This document shows, one piece after another, positions 52,093 through 63,257 of a stretch of DNA of 64,000 nucleotides. A program made the translations under genes and the position numbers. This stretch comes from Aurantiochytrium sp. KH105. Lineage: Eukaryota; Sar; Bigyra; Thraustochytrida; Thraustochytriidae. The notes beneath the pieces are model-generated. The model was not told where the DNA came from. It did no database searches and worked only from the letters and a program-made list of their open reading frames with translations. The DNA lies in assembly GCA_003116975.1 (NCBI GenBank), contig BGKB01000027.1:186001-250000 (forward strand). The letters are read 5' to 3'. How positions within the stretch are numbered: position 1 is the stretch's first letter; each line of letters begins with the position of its first letter.

Positions 52093-54041
52093 TTACTCTA
52101 CGGTCTTGGAACCACGGCGAATGGTGCCCCAGCCGACAAGACGCCAATGCTTTTCTACGCGGCGCGAAAGGGCCACCTTCTCTCCCTCCTGGGTACAAAC
52201 CGGATCCATGAGCTGGATCTTGGCCATGTCGCCGCGCATGGCGACAACGGTGCAGCCTGTGCTAGTGGAGCCAATGTTGACAAGAAGAACCTCGTTCTTT
52301 TGCAACTTGTGAACCTTGGCGCCCTTGCCACCGTCAGAAGTCTTGACGCCCAGCAACCTGCGCAAAAGATAAAAGTTGATCTCCACCTCGGTGTACACCT
52401 CGGGCAAGCTGCCCGGGTGGCCAAGCACGTGGCCGACGAGGCGATCAGCACGAGTGAGCGTCGGGTCAATCTTGGTACCCACACCAATGAGACCACCAGG
52501 GACGGCGTAGTTCAGATCGTTCTCCTCTGCGTACAACGAGACCACCTTGCTTCGGATCGGAAGGCACTTGACGGTACCGTCGGCCCGCTTGTTGCTAATA
52601 CCAGGTCGCACCTCGATGTCATCGCCAACCTTGAGGATGCCGTGCAGGATCGAACCACCAGCGACACCACCCTTGAGACTGTCAATGTCCTGGCCGGGCT
52701 TGTTCACGTCAAAAGAGCGGATCACGATCATGTGCGGGCTCGACGTGAAGTCGCGAGGCGGCACCGGGATGTGCTTGACCATGTACTCGCAGATCACATC
52801 AATGTTGTATTTGAGGACTGCCGAGATCGGAATAATCGGCGACTTGTCTGCAACCGTTCCGGCCACGAACCTGTTTTTGTACAATTGAAACAAACATTCA
52901 AGAGAGAACCATTTTCCCTCGCGTGTCAGTCGTCGCTCCTGCATGCTTTTTCTTCACACCCCTCACCGGAATCTCAACTATCGCGCACTTTCCACGCCCC
53001 CGTTTGATCTCTCTTCTCTCTCTCTCTCTCTCTCTCTCGATACACTCTTCCTTTATTTTCGAAAGCGTCTTGTAGTGCTTCTTTGTGGTTGCATTTACGT
53101 TTGCATCAGAGCGTTTGGGCGGGGTGAAATGGACTCGCAAAGTGAGAATCTCGAAACGAGTCCTTGGAATCCGCCCAATAGTAGCATCTAGGCAGCGATA
53201 ATGATGAGCTCGCGCGGTTGGAAAAAATCCGTCGCGACCCCATGGAACAGAGAGCTGCCAATTTGACGCCCAAGGCGCGCACATTCTCTCCTCTCTTTCT
53301 CTCTCCCTCTCTTTCGATGAATTCGGCCGACTTGTGTGACCCAACGTACTGTCTGATTTGCTCGTGCTGCTGGATAGCGGCGTCCTCCTTGACGAGATCG
53401 ATCTTGTTCTGCAGGATAATAATATTCTGAAGCTTCATGATCTCCACGGCGGCAAGATGCTCCGAAGTCTGCGGCTGGGGGCAGCTTTCGTTGCCGGCAA
53501 TCAACAGAAGGGCTGCATCCATTACAGCGGCACCGTTGAGCATGGTAGCCATGAGAATATCGTGGCCAGGGCAATCCACAAAGGAAAGATGCCGGCGCAG
53601 CTCCCAGGTACCCTTTTCGTCCTCAAAGACGTCGGCGGTGTTGGATCCGCGCGAGGTATAGTTACCCGGTTTGGGGCAGTCCGGGTTGACGCATTCGTAA
53701 ATCTTGGCGTTGGCGTAACCGAGCTTGATGGTAATGTTGCGCTCAAGCTCGTTCTTGAAGCGGACCGTCTTGACGCCGGAGAGTGACTTGACCACCGTTG
53801 ATTTACCGTGGGCCACATGTCCAATCGTACCAATGTTGATGGTGGCCTGGCGGCTAATCACCTCTGGGGTCAGCGGGGTCAGCTTCTCCGGGTCCAGGTT
53901 CTCCACATCCTGAAACGCGAGGTGAGTCTGCCGCACGCGTCCGTGGGCATCCCGCTCCACGTTCTCGCTCGTTTCCACGGCGACCTCGCTCTCGTCGACA
54001 CCCTTGACGTCCTCCGCGAACGTCACCGTCTTTTCTGCCAT
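52093..54041 (-). CDS. Translation initiation factor eIF2 subunit gamma (two exons)
   Basis: Exon 1 is 54041-53350 and exon 2 is 52870-52093, with a 479-bp intron 53349-52871 (donor GTACGT, acceptor AAACAG) in phase 2. The join gives 489 residues and restores the conserved [11 protein letters not shown] across the junction. G-domain motifs are [14 protein letters not shown] and NKID. A Cys-containing knuckle ([15 protein letters not shown]) and eIF2-gamma domains II and III ([31 protein letters not shown]) follow. The protein carries initiator Met-tRNA to the 40S ribosome as part of the eIF2 complex. The N-terminus has a ~65-residue acidic extension before domain I. The intron contains a (CT)n tract at ~53015-53038. 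Confidence 0.97.
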
Positions 54042-55077
54042 GATGCTCGAGCTCTGCCGCGCTCCCTTCCCGGCTTCTCCTCCTCCTCCTCGTTCCTCCT
54101 CCCGCTGCTGCTGCTGCTGCGGCTGCTTCTTCGCGTACAGCTCGACCGCCTCGGGCGCCGTGAAGACGACGCTGGGCCGGTCGATCGATGCCTATCTTCG
54201 AGCGACCTCGCGGGCGGCTCCAGCTCCGGGGCCGCGGGGCGCGGGCGCTGGGGGCCGGGGGGCGCGCGGCGAAGGGTCCTCCGCCTCGCTGCGTCTCCGG
54301 GCGCGCGGACTTGCTGTGCCGTCGGCGAGCTGCGCGGGCCTGCTCGCTCGCTCGCTAACTGCAGCCAAGGGTCTGCGCCGCGGGCGATCCACCCGCCTTG
54401 AAGGGCGCAAAGCCACTCGACGCGGCCTAGCGCCGCCTACGCGAAACCCTAGCAGTAAAAGCCAGGATATCCTCGGTCTTGAGCGTCGGTCAGGTTTGCC
54501 TAGGGTTGGGGTTAGGTTTAGCGCCGCCGGGCCCGTTCTGCGACTGTTCCATGGACGACCGATTGCAAGGAACGGCCCAAGAAAGAAAGAACTTGAAAGA
54601 AAGAAAGAAAGAAAGAAAGAGCTTGAACTTCGACGCGGACGCTCGGTAACATGTGTGAGGCCAGGTCCGACGATCGTCGAAAGACAAGAAGCCAGAACAC
54701 AAGAAGGCTTTCTTGGGTTCTTCTTCCGAGGAGGGATGGATAGCGCGCGCTTTGCGCAGCGGTGCTCTGACTATGGATGGTACCAAGAAGGGGTACCACC
54801 AACGGACATTTTTTGATTCGTATTATTACTACTACTTGCTGGAAAAGTTGTAAGGTGCAAAGAGCTGACAGAGGTGATCCATCCTCCCTGCGTGAAAAAG
54901 GGCTTCCGATTCCATGCTTACTGATCCGAAGCAACGCTTGATCGATCCTCTCTGTTTTTAGTAAGCATCGGCAACGTTGCCCCAAGGCAGCAAACGTGCG
55001 AACGCAGAGGAGAAGGACGAGGAGGAGCCAGGGACCTCTCTCCCCTGCCTTCGCCTCTCTCTGCCGCGAGAGGCCGT
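54042..55077. promoter_or_regulatory. Divergent promoter region, eIF2-gamma and PPP1R42-like
   Basis: 1.04 kb between divergent starts. It has GATCGAT motifs at ~54181 and ~54938, a (GAAA)n tract at ~54585-54620, and a G/T-rich telomere-like stretch near 54499-54520. A GC-rich frame on the plus strand overlaps the eIF2-gamma leader and is not called. Confidence 0.4.
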
Positions 55078-56445
55078 ATGTCGCTCGACGAGAGGGTCGA
55101 GGCGAGCAAGATGGAGCATCGTACGCAGTACGAAAAACCTACAGCGCTTGCCATGAGAAACAAGGCAGGCAAATTTCGAGCGCCGAAAAAACGTCATGGT
55201 CTGCCTGCGCATTCGCGGGCCCGCTCGCATGCTCGAGCTGGAGCAGCGCGACAGGCCGCTGCGTCGCGGCAAGACGGAAAGAAAGAGCAAAATTGCTCGT
55301 CTCACGGACCGAAAGAGCCTCAAGGGCAGGACATCACCGAGGAAATGGTTCGCAAAGCAACAACAATGCGCCAGCACTCAACAGAGGAAAAGGCGCACTT
55401 TTTTGAGAAAATTACCAACCTCTCGCTGCACGGGCGCAGGATTCGCGCCATTCGGAATTTGCACATGTGCACAAACCTTCGCGTGCTCTTCCTATACAGC
55501 AATTGTATTGAGCGCATCGAGAACCTCTCATTTGCCAAAAATCTCACGCACCTTTACCTAGAGAACAACCGTATTCGCCGCATCGAGGATCTTGCCAACC
55601 TCGCTCACCTTACCAAACTATCGCTCGACGGAAATTGCATTTCGACTCTCGAGGGGCTCGAGGGATGCTCCTCCTTGACAGAGCTGCACCTGAGCAACCA
55701 GCGACTCGAGCTTGGACAGACGTTCGAGTTTGATCCACAATCTATTGCTGGCCTTGCCGACTCTTTGCAGCTCCTCACGGTCGCAAACTCCCAGGTCGAA
55801 TCAATCGCGCCATTGGGAGGTCTTGCGAATCTGCAAATTCTCAGAGCACCTCACAATCCGCACCTTGCCGGGGGGGTGGACAGCCTCGAGGAGCTCGTTA
55901 AGGGCTGTGTCTTCCTTCAAGAGGTTGATTTTGCCGATACGCCGTTGGCCGCCACGCCCAATTACCGTGACACGCTCATTGCCAAGTCCGAGTATGTGTC
56001 TCTTATTGACGGCAAGCTTGTGCAACCTAACCAGCGAGAGTTTCTGCAAGCTCGCGCGCGGCGAAGGACGCTTGGTCGAACCGTCAAACCGCATTTAGGC
56101 GCCACAGGCAAGGGTTTGACTCAGTCGCTGACCGCGAACATGGACGTCGTCGGAAGCAGCACATTGCTCAGGGGCTCGACCTCTACGACAACGAGCAGCA
56201 ACAACCAGGATTCCCAAGCAAGTTTTGGTTCGACGCCCTCGGTGACGACCCACTTTACAGCATCTTCTGTGCCGGGTGCCTCTTCGGGACTTGCACGCCC
56301 ACGCTTGAGCTTGGTGGCAAGAAATTCGATGTCTTCAAGGCTGCCCTCGAGGACGTTGTCGAGTTCAGCAGAGTCTCAGTTGCTGCAGGCTTCCTTTTCA
56401 GGTTTTCTCAACGCGAAACCCGTGTCTCTTGAGCACTGCAGGTGA
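55078..56445 (+). CDS. PPP1R42-like leucine-rich repeat protein
   Basis: 455 residues. Five to six SDS22-type leucine-rich repeats (~115-290) run from LSLHGRRIRAI through YLENNRIRRIEDL and LDGNCISTLEGLEG. The distinctive LHLSNQRLELGQ block and the NYRDTLIAKSEYVSLIDGK cap are close to those of protein phosphatase 1 regulatory subunit 42 (LRRC67), which in animals localises near centrosomes and basal bodies. The ~100-residue N-terminus is basic, and the C-terminus is Ser/Thr-rich and disordered. The start at 55078 is the first ATG; one ten codons on is equally possible. Together with RIB43A it points to a ciliated stage. Confidence 0.8.
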   Translation: MSLDERVEASKMEHRTQYEKPTALAMRNKAGKFRAPKKRHGLPAHSRARSHARAGAARQAAASRQDGKKEQNCSSHGPKEPQGQDITEEMVRKATTMRQHSTEEKAHFFEKITNLSLHGRRIRAIRNLHMCTNLRVLFLYSNCIERIENLSFAKNLTHLYLENNRIRRIEDLANLAHLTKLSLDGNCISTLEGLEGCSSLTELHLSNQRLELGQTFEFDPQSIAGLADSLQLLTVANSQVESIAPLGGLANLQILRAPHNPHLAGGVDSLEELVKGCVFLQEVDFADTPLAATPNYRDTLIAKSEYVSLIDGKLVQPNQREFLQARARRRTLGRTVKPHLGATGKGLTQSLTANMDVVGSSTLLRGSTSTTTSSNNQDSQASFGSTPSVTTHFTASSVPGASSGLARPRLSLVARNSMSSRLPSRTLSSSAESQLLQASFSGFLNAKPVSLEHCR

Positions 56446-56733
56446 TCGACGCTTTCCTTTTTCTAAGCTATTTTACTTTTGTCGATTTCGTGCAAGCAAC
56501 ATGATGGAAACGATGATATGTGTGACGATAAAAAATCTTCTCAAGCGTCTCAGAGTGCGACGTCGTCTCCATGAGTATTAACTTTAAAGCTCAAAGTTGC
56601 TTGTAGTAGTAGTAGTAGTTTGCAAATGGGAAAGATTACTTGTGTTTTTCTTCTTTTTCAATCAGCGCCATTCGGGCAAGCGACTCGTCGTCGGCGCGTC
56701 ACGCCCGTAAGTAGCTGGGAAAGACTTTCACGC

Positions 56734-57333
56734 TTAGGCGGACATCTTCTTGACAACGGTGGCAAACTTCTCGGCGTGGGAAACGGCGACGTTCTTCTCG
56801 TTTTCGCTGGGCATGCGGCTGCCGTCAGCGCCGGCAAGGGTGCCGGCGCCATAGGGGCTGCCGCCATGGACCTCCTTGAGGTCGAACATGATCGGGTTCG
56901 GGTAGCCGAGGGGCACGAAGATCATGCCGTGGTGCGTGAGCTGGGACACAAAGGTGAGCGCGGTCGTCTCCTGGCCGCCGTTCTGGGTACCAGTGGCGAA
57001 GAAGATGCCGGCCGGCTTGTTGGCCAGCGACTGCTTCTGCCAGCAGCTACCGGTGGAGTCCATAAAGGACTTGATCTGGGCGGCGGCCATGCCGAAGCGG
57101 GTGGGGATGCCAAAGAGGATACCGTCCGCTTGTTCGAGGTCCTCCGGGGTCGCGATCGGGTCATCCGACTTGGGCGGGGCGCCCATCTTGCCCAGCACAT
57201 CCTCCGAGAGCGTCTCGGGCACCTGGAACAGCTTGGCCTCGCACCCGTTCGCCTCCAGCGCCTCCTTCATCGTCTCCGCCATCGTACGGACATGTCCGTA
57301 CATGGAGTAGTACACGATCGCAACGGTGGGCAT
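56734..57333 (-). CDS. WrbA-type NAD(P)H:quinone oxidoreductase, paralog 3
   Basis: 199 residues, complete, no extension. It has YYSMYGHV, GIPTRFGM, TGTQNGGQETT, HHGMIFVPLGY and GGSPYGAGT. It is more similar in its flavin loop to paralog 1 than to paralog 2. It lies ~25 kb from the other two, on the opposite strand, between PPP1R42-like and the zinc-ribbon gene. The role is two-electron quinone reduction with FMN, as inferred from the family. Confidence 0.94.
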   Translation of the reverse strand: MPTVAIVYYSMYGHVRTMAETMKEALEANGCEAKLFQVPETLSEDVLGKMGAPPKSDDPIATPEDLEQADGILFGIPTRFGMAAAQIKSFMDSTGSCWQKQSLANKPAGIFFATGTQNGGQETTALTFVSQLTHHGMIFVPLGYPNPIMFDLKEVHGGSPYGAGTLAGADGSRMPSENEKNVAVSHAEKFATVVKKMSA

Positions 57334-59120
57334 CTTGCTCTGCGCTTCTTTTCTCTGCTCGCTCTGCGTCGTTCGTGGCTTTGCTAATTGCTACAGGGCT
57401 CCAAGTGTTGCGGATTTGCTTGCGGTCTGCCGCGAGCTCGACCTCGGAAACTCGCGGGCAACGGCCGCGCTCTTGTATCTATCTATCTGTTGCTTATTAT
57501 CTTCTTGTCTCTGCGTCCCGCGTCCCAAGATCCGGCCTCGGATCCAGACCTGGGCGTTTCCGAGGCGCGGCCTCCCCACTGTGATCTGCCGAGAGGGTCC
57601 CGGGGGCGCGCCGCAAGCCGCCGTCGCCCGCGCCCTCTGCGGTCCATGTCTATGGTTTGCGGTAGGATCAAATTAGGAGAGGCGCGAAACGGCGGGGGTT
57701 GAGGTCGGCGCGCACTGGGAAATTCGGGGAAACCGGGGAAATTTGGGAAGAAGGCGGCTTGATGGCGATCATGAGGAGGAGGGCGACGCGGAGGACGGGG
57801 AGATAGAGATGGAGGAGGTCGGGAGAAGAAAAAAAAGCTGCCTGAAGAGCTTGCGTGGAGAGAAAACCTTGCAGAAAGCGGGCGAGAGACGCAGCAAAGG
57901 ACGTGGTCGCCGAGAACGCGCTGCTTTGCGTCGCACGGGTTTGTCGGCGAGCCTGCGTAGACAGACGGCTCTTTGTTCACGCGCCAAAGCTATTGCGGGG
58001 AAAGGAGAATCGATTGTGAAGGTGACGTCTGTCGCACGGCCGGGCTGCGGTAGGGATGCGATGGACGATCTTGATAGAAGATCGATCGATCGATCAATCG
58101 ATCTTCGTCGCAGCTTGTCGTGCCTGTGAAAGATGGCAGCCGGGCCACGGTATGCCGGTCAAGGACTGTGACCCTGGCGGGGATTAACCGACCTGGCGAC
58201 CTGGCGACCGACCGACCGACCGACCGACCGACCGACCGGCCGGCCGACTGGCGCTGTCGGCCGGACGTGAAGTGAACTGAAGTGAAGAGGTATGTATCGT
58301 GGCCGCGAGGCAATCGACGCACGGCGTGCGGGATCCCCGGAAGGCCGCAGCGCAGCGGCCTGCAGCAGCCAGACGAATGGATGAGTGCTTGCTTGTATGC
58401 ATGCAGGCCTATGAATGAAGGCGAGAATGAATGTATGAATGAACATTTATTCATTCGTGCGTGCATGACCATTCATGAATGATTTACTGGCTGGTGGGTA
58501 AATCGTGCGTCGAAGAAGGCGAGCAACCCGGACCTGGGACAGGATTGAGGGAGGGACCGCGCTCGCTTCTCTTGTGGGACAACACTCGACGTGGCCCTCC
58601 TCCTGAAAACGCGTCACCCGAGGGGAATCCGCGCTGGTCCAATGAACACGCGGCAAGGGCGAGCACACGGCGTCGGCGTCCTTGCGAGCTCTTCGCCTCC
58701 TTCGAAGCACAACGCGGACTCTTCGTTCGAGTCTTGGCCCGATCTCCTCATCTCCCTCTCCCCCTCTCCCTCTCATCTCCATCTCCTCCTCACACCACTC
58801 TTGGCCGGCCGAGACTCGTCCTCAAGGCCCGTCGCCCGAGCTCGAGCGCCGCGAGCGAGACGGCCTCGGAGGAGAGGCGGGGCGCAGAAGCGACCGTCGC
58901 GAGGCGCGAGCGCGTCTTCTCTCCGCGCCAGTGGTCCTGCCGCGCGAGGCCAGGCGGGCGGCATCGCCTAACTGTAACCACCGCTCGCGCTAGGACCCGA
59001 GACAGAGAAAGCGCGCGGCCAGAGCCCGAACGCGAGCTCGCGCGGCGCGCCCGAGAGCGGCCGGCGCGCGCGGGGCGCGGCGGGAGAGCGGCTCGCTCGC
59101 GGCGGCGCGCAGCGGCGGGC
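57334..59120. other. Divergent spacer with CCGA, GATC and ATTC repeats
   Basis: 1.79 kb between divergent genes. Repeats are (GATC)n at ~58078-58102, (GACC)n grading to (GGCC)n at ~58204-58246 and (AATG)n at ~58405-58480. The last ~300 bases are extremely GC-rich, and the plus-strand frame of the downstream gene is open through them from 58479, but that extension has spacer composition. Confidence 0.4.
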
Positions 59121-61816
59121 ATGCTCGGGCGGCTGCAGCGGCGGAAGCGGCGGCGCGAGGGCGGCGAGGATGACGACGGCGGCGCGGCGGCCACGAAGCG
59201 GCGCGGCGCCTGCGACTCGTGCGGCAGCTTCCAGCGGCGCGTGGACGAGGAGACGGGCGAGGAGGTCTGCGAGTCGTGCGGCGAGGTGCTCGTGCAGGCC
59301 AACCGCACGGCCGTGGAGTCCAGCAACCTCGATCGACGGGAGCAACACTTCGATGACGTTGTGCTTGGCTCCAAAGTGAGACACGTCCAGCGCAAGGGCA
59401 TGTCCGCGCAGATCATCATCCAAGAGCAAACACGAAAGCTCAAGAGAGAGGAGCGCGCCAGGGCGGTCTCAAAATACCGCAAGGCCGTGGAACGCAAGCG
59501 TAAAAGAAAAGTTGCAGGCCTACCGCCTCTGGAACGGGGTCTCCCGCGACATCCCGACGAAGTCCTCAGCGGGCCTGGCAGCTTGCCGTCCAAAGTCATT
59601 GTCGAGAACCAGCCCCTAGGCGCAAGGAAGCTTCGCCCTTACCACTACGACATTGCCGTTGCTGCCGCAAAGCAAGTGGCCATCGTCCCGACTGCTGTGC
59701 GCGTGGAGGAAGGTGCCATCGCCAACCTGCGCATCAACACCACTGACGTGCCCGTCGACCTCACGAATTACGTGGGAAGATCTCCCTTCCGAACTAGCAA
59801 AGTTGGCGTCTTCTCAGCGACCGGACAGTTCCTGACGCGAGCAGACGTGCAAGATGCATACGAACGCGTCTTGCGTCGCCTGCTCAACTCTGCGGTCATC
59901 AGTGCCCACCAGTTCCTAGGCCTTGATGCTCGCACGCTGCACATCGAGTCGCACTCGCTGCTCACGCGATACCTTTACCGAGTTTTCAATGACAGCGACG
60001 TCTCACGGCTTTGTATGAATCTTCCGACCTCTGAAATATCCTATCTCTCGGAAAAGGCCAAGGACAAGCCGCGCGTAAAGTTCATTGTCACGCCACGTTC
60101 CATTATCGCAGCTATCCTCGTATGGTTTGCCTGTAACCGCAAAGGGCTGGGCGCACTTTTCGACGACTTTGCTGCGCTTTATGATGCTGGGCATCTTGGT
60201 AGTCCGGGCACGTCCACCGAAACGCTCGACCTGCTTCCACCAGGAGGCCGACCTGGCTTTGTCCGGGCACAGTCGTTTTCACCGGCGATCGTGAATAAGC
60301 TCCAAGCTTATTTAGGCATCCAGCTACCATCCGTGCACGTTTGCGTTCGTGAGCACAAAATCTACCTCCCGCCCCTCTACAGACTTGCCGTCCGTCTTCG
60401 CCTGGCCAATATTCGCACGCTTTGGCCAATCTTGACGGGAATCTTGCTTTCCATGCTCAACATTCCTGAAGAGAGCGCGCTGCGACGCGGTCATTTCGAA
60501 GCGTCGCTGCTCACACACCAGGGGCTCTGTGCGCTCATCATCTTTGCTTTCTCCACGCTCGGACGATCTCACTGGGCGCGTCTTCGCAAAGGCTGGAACC
60601 CAAGCCACCCCGTTCTTGGTGGTCACCATGACGATCTTTGCACGCTGAATATTGATCGTTTGAGTCATCCACGTCATGCTGTGCGTCTGCACGAACAAAT
60701 TTTGCATTGGCGCAATACGCGATTCCATTGCCAGGGACGCACCCTGCTACACGAGCTCACGCCAGAACTCGACGCGCTTTGCGACATTACGCAAGAAGAA
60801 GCCAAGGTGCAGAGCGAGGCGTCGATGCGTAAATCCGCAAGTCAATCTCACGCCGACGATGGAAGCTCCGATAGTAATTTCGGCGACGACAGCAGCGATG
60901 CGCAAAGCTCGCGGGGTGCAGACTCTGATGGCCATCACCGCGGACAAGGGCCTTCAGGCGGTGACCGACTCGTAGAGGACGAAAGCGAGTTTGCAGCCAT
61001 GGCTCAGTCCCTTGCGCCCAAGAACGCTGGTGCACTCGAGGATTTACGCGTGGATCGCTATCTATCGCGCCTCCCCTATACGGAGGTTTTCCAAGATCTT
61101 GACGATCACCTTTTCCGTGCGGCGCGAATGTGGCGCGCAATTGTTCGAACGCTCGATGCTCCTCGCCCAAGCTTCAGAGACAATCTTGCGGCCACACCTT
61201 TGCGGAGTGTCCTCGACCAGTTCGAAGAGCGCTATCATGCCGAGATTCAGCTCCTTGCTGATGTTGCTCAGGTCATGCACTTTGCCGGCACGAACAGGCT
61301 TGCGCTCTACCTTCGGCGGCTTGCCAAATCTTTTGATCGTTTCGCTCGCAATAATACGGACATTTCCGCAGGTCGAGACTTGTCAAACTCGGAGACGAGG
61401 CGATTTTTGCGAAATGCCATCCGCGAGATTACCCCTGCATCTCGGCGCTCTGTGAGAGACAAAGCTGTGAGGTCCCGCTTTCGTACCTTGAAACGATACA
61501 GAGTTCCAAGCAGGAAGCCGAGCGAAAGAGAGAGGCGGCGCAAGGCTCGCGAGGCGAAGATGAGGGAAGATGAGGAGTCTGACTCGAGCTCAACGGACTC
61601 TAGTTCGTCGACAGATGTGGGGGTCCTCTCGGGCGCATTCGTTTCGGGAGACGAGACGAACTCAGCGGCAAAACTTGCTTCTTCATCAGAGTCGCTCGCC
61701 AACAAACGGGTGACAAGGTCAAAGAAAGACGGCGAAAGGGGCAAGGCTCCGAAGGGTGGGCGTCCGAAGAGTCAATCGTTCTCAAGCTTGACTTCTTCTT
61801 CTTCTTCTACTTCTTC

Positions 61817-61848
<32 letters not shown>

Positions 61849-62132
61849 CTTCTTCTTCTTCTTCTTCTTCTTCTTCTTCTTCTTCTTCTTCTTCTTCTTC
61901 TTCTTCTTCTTCTTTGAAGATCGAGAGGAAGAAACAAACTGGGCAGGTAGAATCGATTTTGAACTCAACAAAGGAGCCAACTGAACTGGACGAGGCGAAG
62001 AGCCGTAAACCTCGGAAAGAAAAAAGCAAGCGAAAGACCAAAAAAAGACAGGTCTCCAAAAGAACGGAAGAAAGCAAAGGAGAATCGTCAGCCAAGAAAA
62101 ATAAGAGAAACCCAAAGAGGACAGATGCGTGA
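59121..62132 (+). CDS. Zinc-ribbon protein, tentative Rrn7/TAF1B-like Pol I factor
   Basis: From the ATG at 59121 this is 1003 residues. An N-terminal zinc ribbon has CxxC pairs at 31/34 and 50/53 (CDSCGS ... CESCGE). A long basic helix (RKLKREERARAVSKYRKAV) and an extended helical region (~200-560) that could hold divergent cyclin folds follow. The tail is acidic and then Lys-rich, with a poly-Ser run (~888-931). A single N-terminal ribbon followed by cryptic helical repeats is the plan of TFIIB-like factors. The size and the absence of canonical TFIIB/Brf cyclin motifs suggest the Pol I factor Rrn7/TAF1B. This is tentative, and another zinc-ribbon nuclear protein is possible. The 640-base upstream open frame is excluded as leader. 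Confidence 0.6.
61783..61914. repeat. (TCT)n microsatellite encoding poly-Ser
   Basis: Over 40 nearly uninterrupted TCT units inside the zinc-ribbon gene, read as Ser. The same tract reads as a Glu run on the other strand. Confidence 0.9.
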
Positions 62133-62303
62133 GTGAGCATTCTCAAGTCTTTCTTTCTCCCTATTTGTGAGCAAAAGCCGAACGCGCGTTGACAGTTATT
62201 ATTGTAATACGATGTATCATATCATAGCAGGATCATTTGGTGAACGCTTTTGCCGCTCACAGGGAAAAGAGACGTTGGGTTACACTGCAGACAAGGGAGG
62301 GTA

Positions 62304-63257
62304 TCATGACTGAAACTCGCCAAAGTCGAATTCGTCAAAGGGATCGCTTGCGGATGCTGTCGCAGCAGTTTCCGCTTGTGATCCCGACGAAACTTCAAAG
62401 CTTGACGTCGTTGGAGGCACAGAGGATGTAACAGATTCTGTGGCACTTTGGGCGAGCGAGAGACCCGCAAATGAGTCGCCCAGGTCAGGCGCAGACGACG
62501 CCGGCGCTGGAGCAGGAGCAGGAGCAGGAGCTGCAGCAGGAGCTGCAGCAGGTGTGGCTGCTGTAGCTCCTGGCGGCGCACGTACGCGAGAAGAAGACTT
62601 GGGGGGCTTGAGCTTGAGACTACCACCCGTCTTAGCTCCGGGCTTTTTTCGTGCAGTGCCAGAACCGCCGATATTGAGCTTCACCTTGATGGTCTCGCCT
62701 TCCTTGAGAGAACGATCAACGGCCGGTGGGGCATCCACCGGCGGCAAATCGTTACTTTCATCGTCTTCAGCGGCGAGAAGGTGTTCCCCGCGCGAGATGC
62801 GGCGAACCTCATCGTCGAGCGCCGCGCGAAGATCAAATGCGCTCTGCCGTTCCTGGAAACCAATTCCAATGTAGGCGTGACGCTTCGAGACCTCGTCCTG
62901 GACACGAATGACAAAGTATCGCGAGCTGTCGACGACGCATTGCACAAAGTAATCAAGCTTGGACGCCGGCTTGCTAGCGTCGGTATCGAGCTTGATGGGG
63001 CAGCTCGCGAATAGCTGCGGCAGTCCGGCCGAGCTTTCCGGCAATTGCAAAATCTGTAGGTACACCTTGTCGCCTTTGCTAATGACGCGCAGCTGGCCCG
63101 TCAGCGCTGGCTTGTCCAGGTTCCAGTCCGCGGCGTGGTGTCCCCGGGATCCTTGCAGCGGCGGGATCTTGTACACGAAGACCTCCTTGATGGTCAGCAA
63201 GTGCAGCACGGCCGCCGTATCTTCATCTTGAGGCCCCGTCGGCTGCGCGCCGCTCAT
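62304..63257 (-). CDS. NECAP endocytic adaptor
   Basis: 317 residues from the ATG at 63257. The N-terminal PHear/NECAP domain (~12-175) includes VFVYKIPPLQGSRGHHAADW, LTGQLRVISKG, FVIRVQDEVSKRHAYIGIGF and the FDLRAALDD helix typical of the family. An Ala/Pro-rich linker and a C-terminal stretch of acidic aromatic motifs (DPFDEFDFGEF) follow. NECAPs bind AP-2 and help control clathrin-coated pit formation. The longer upstream frame crosses a Ser-encoding repeat and is not used. Converges with the zinc-ribbon gene across 171 bases. Confidence 0.93.
   Translation of the reverse strand: MSGAQPTGPQDEDTAAVLHLLTIKEVFVYKIPPLQGSRGHHAADWNLDKPALTGQLRVISKGDKVYLQILQLPESSAGLPQLFASCPIKLDTDASKPASKLDYFVQCVVDSSRYFVIRVQDEVSKRHAYIGIGFQERQSAFDLRAALDDEVRRISRGEHLLAAEDDESNDLPPVDAPPAVDRSLKEGETIKVKLNIGGSGTARKKPGAKTGGSLKLKPPKSSSRVRAPPGATAATPAAAPAAAPAPAPAPAPASSAPDLGDSFAGLSLAQSATESVTSSVPPTTSSFEVSSGSQAETAATASASDPFDEFDFGEFQS

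Noticed and set aside
54499-54520. Telomere-like G/T-rich stretch
   Set aside because: Only two or three degenerate units, without an array, so it is more likely chance than an interstitial telomere.
58479-59120. 214-residue extension of the zinc-ribbon protein
   Set aside because: Composition equals the spacer, with Arg/Ala/Ser runs. The ATG at 59121 directly precedes the basic head and zinc ribbon.
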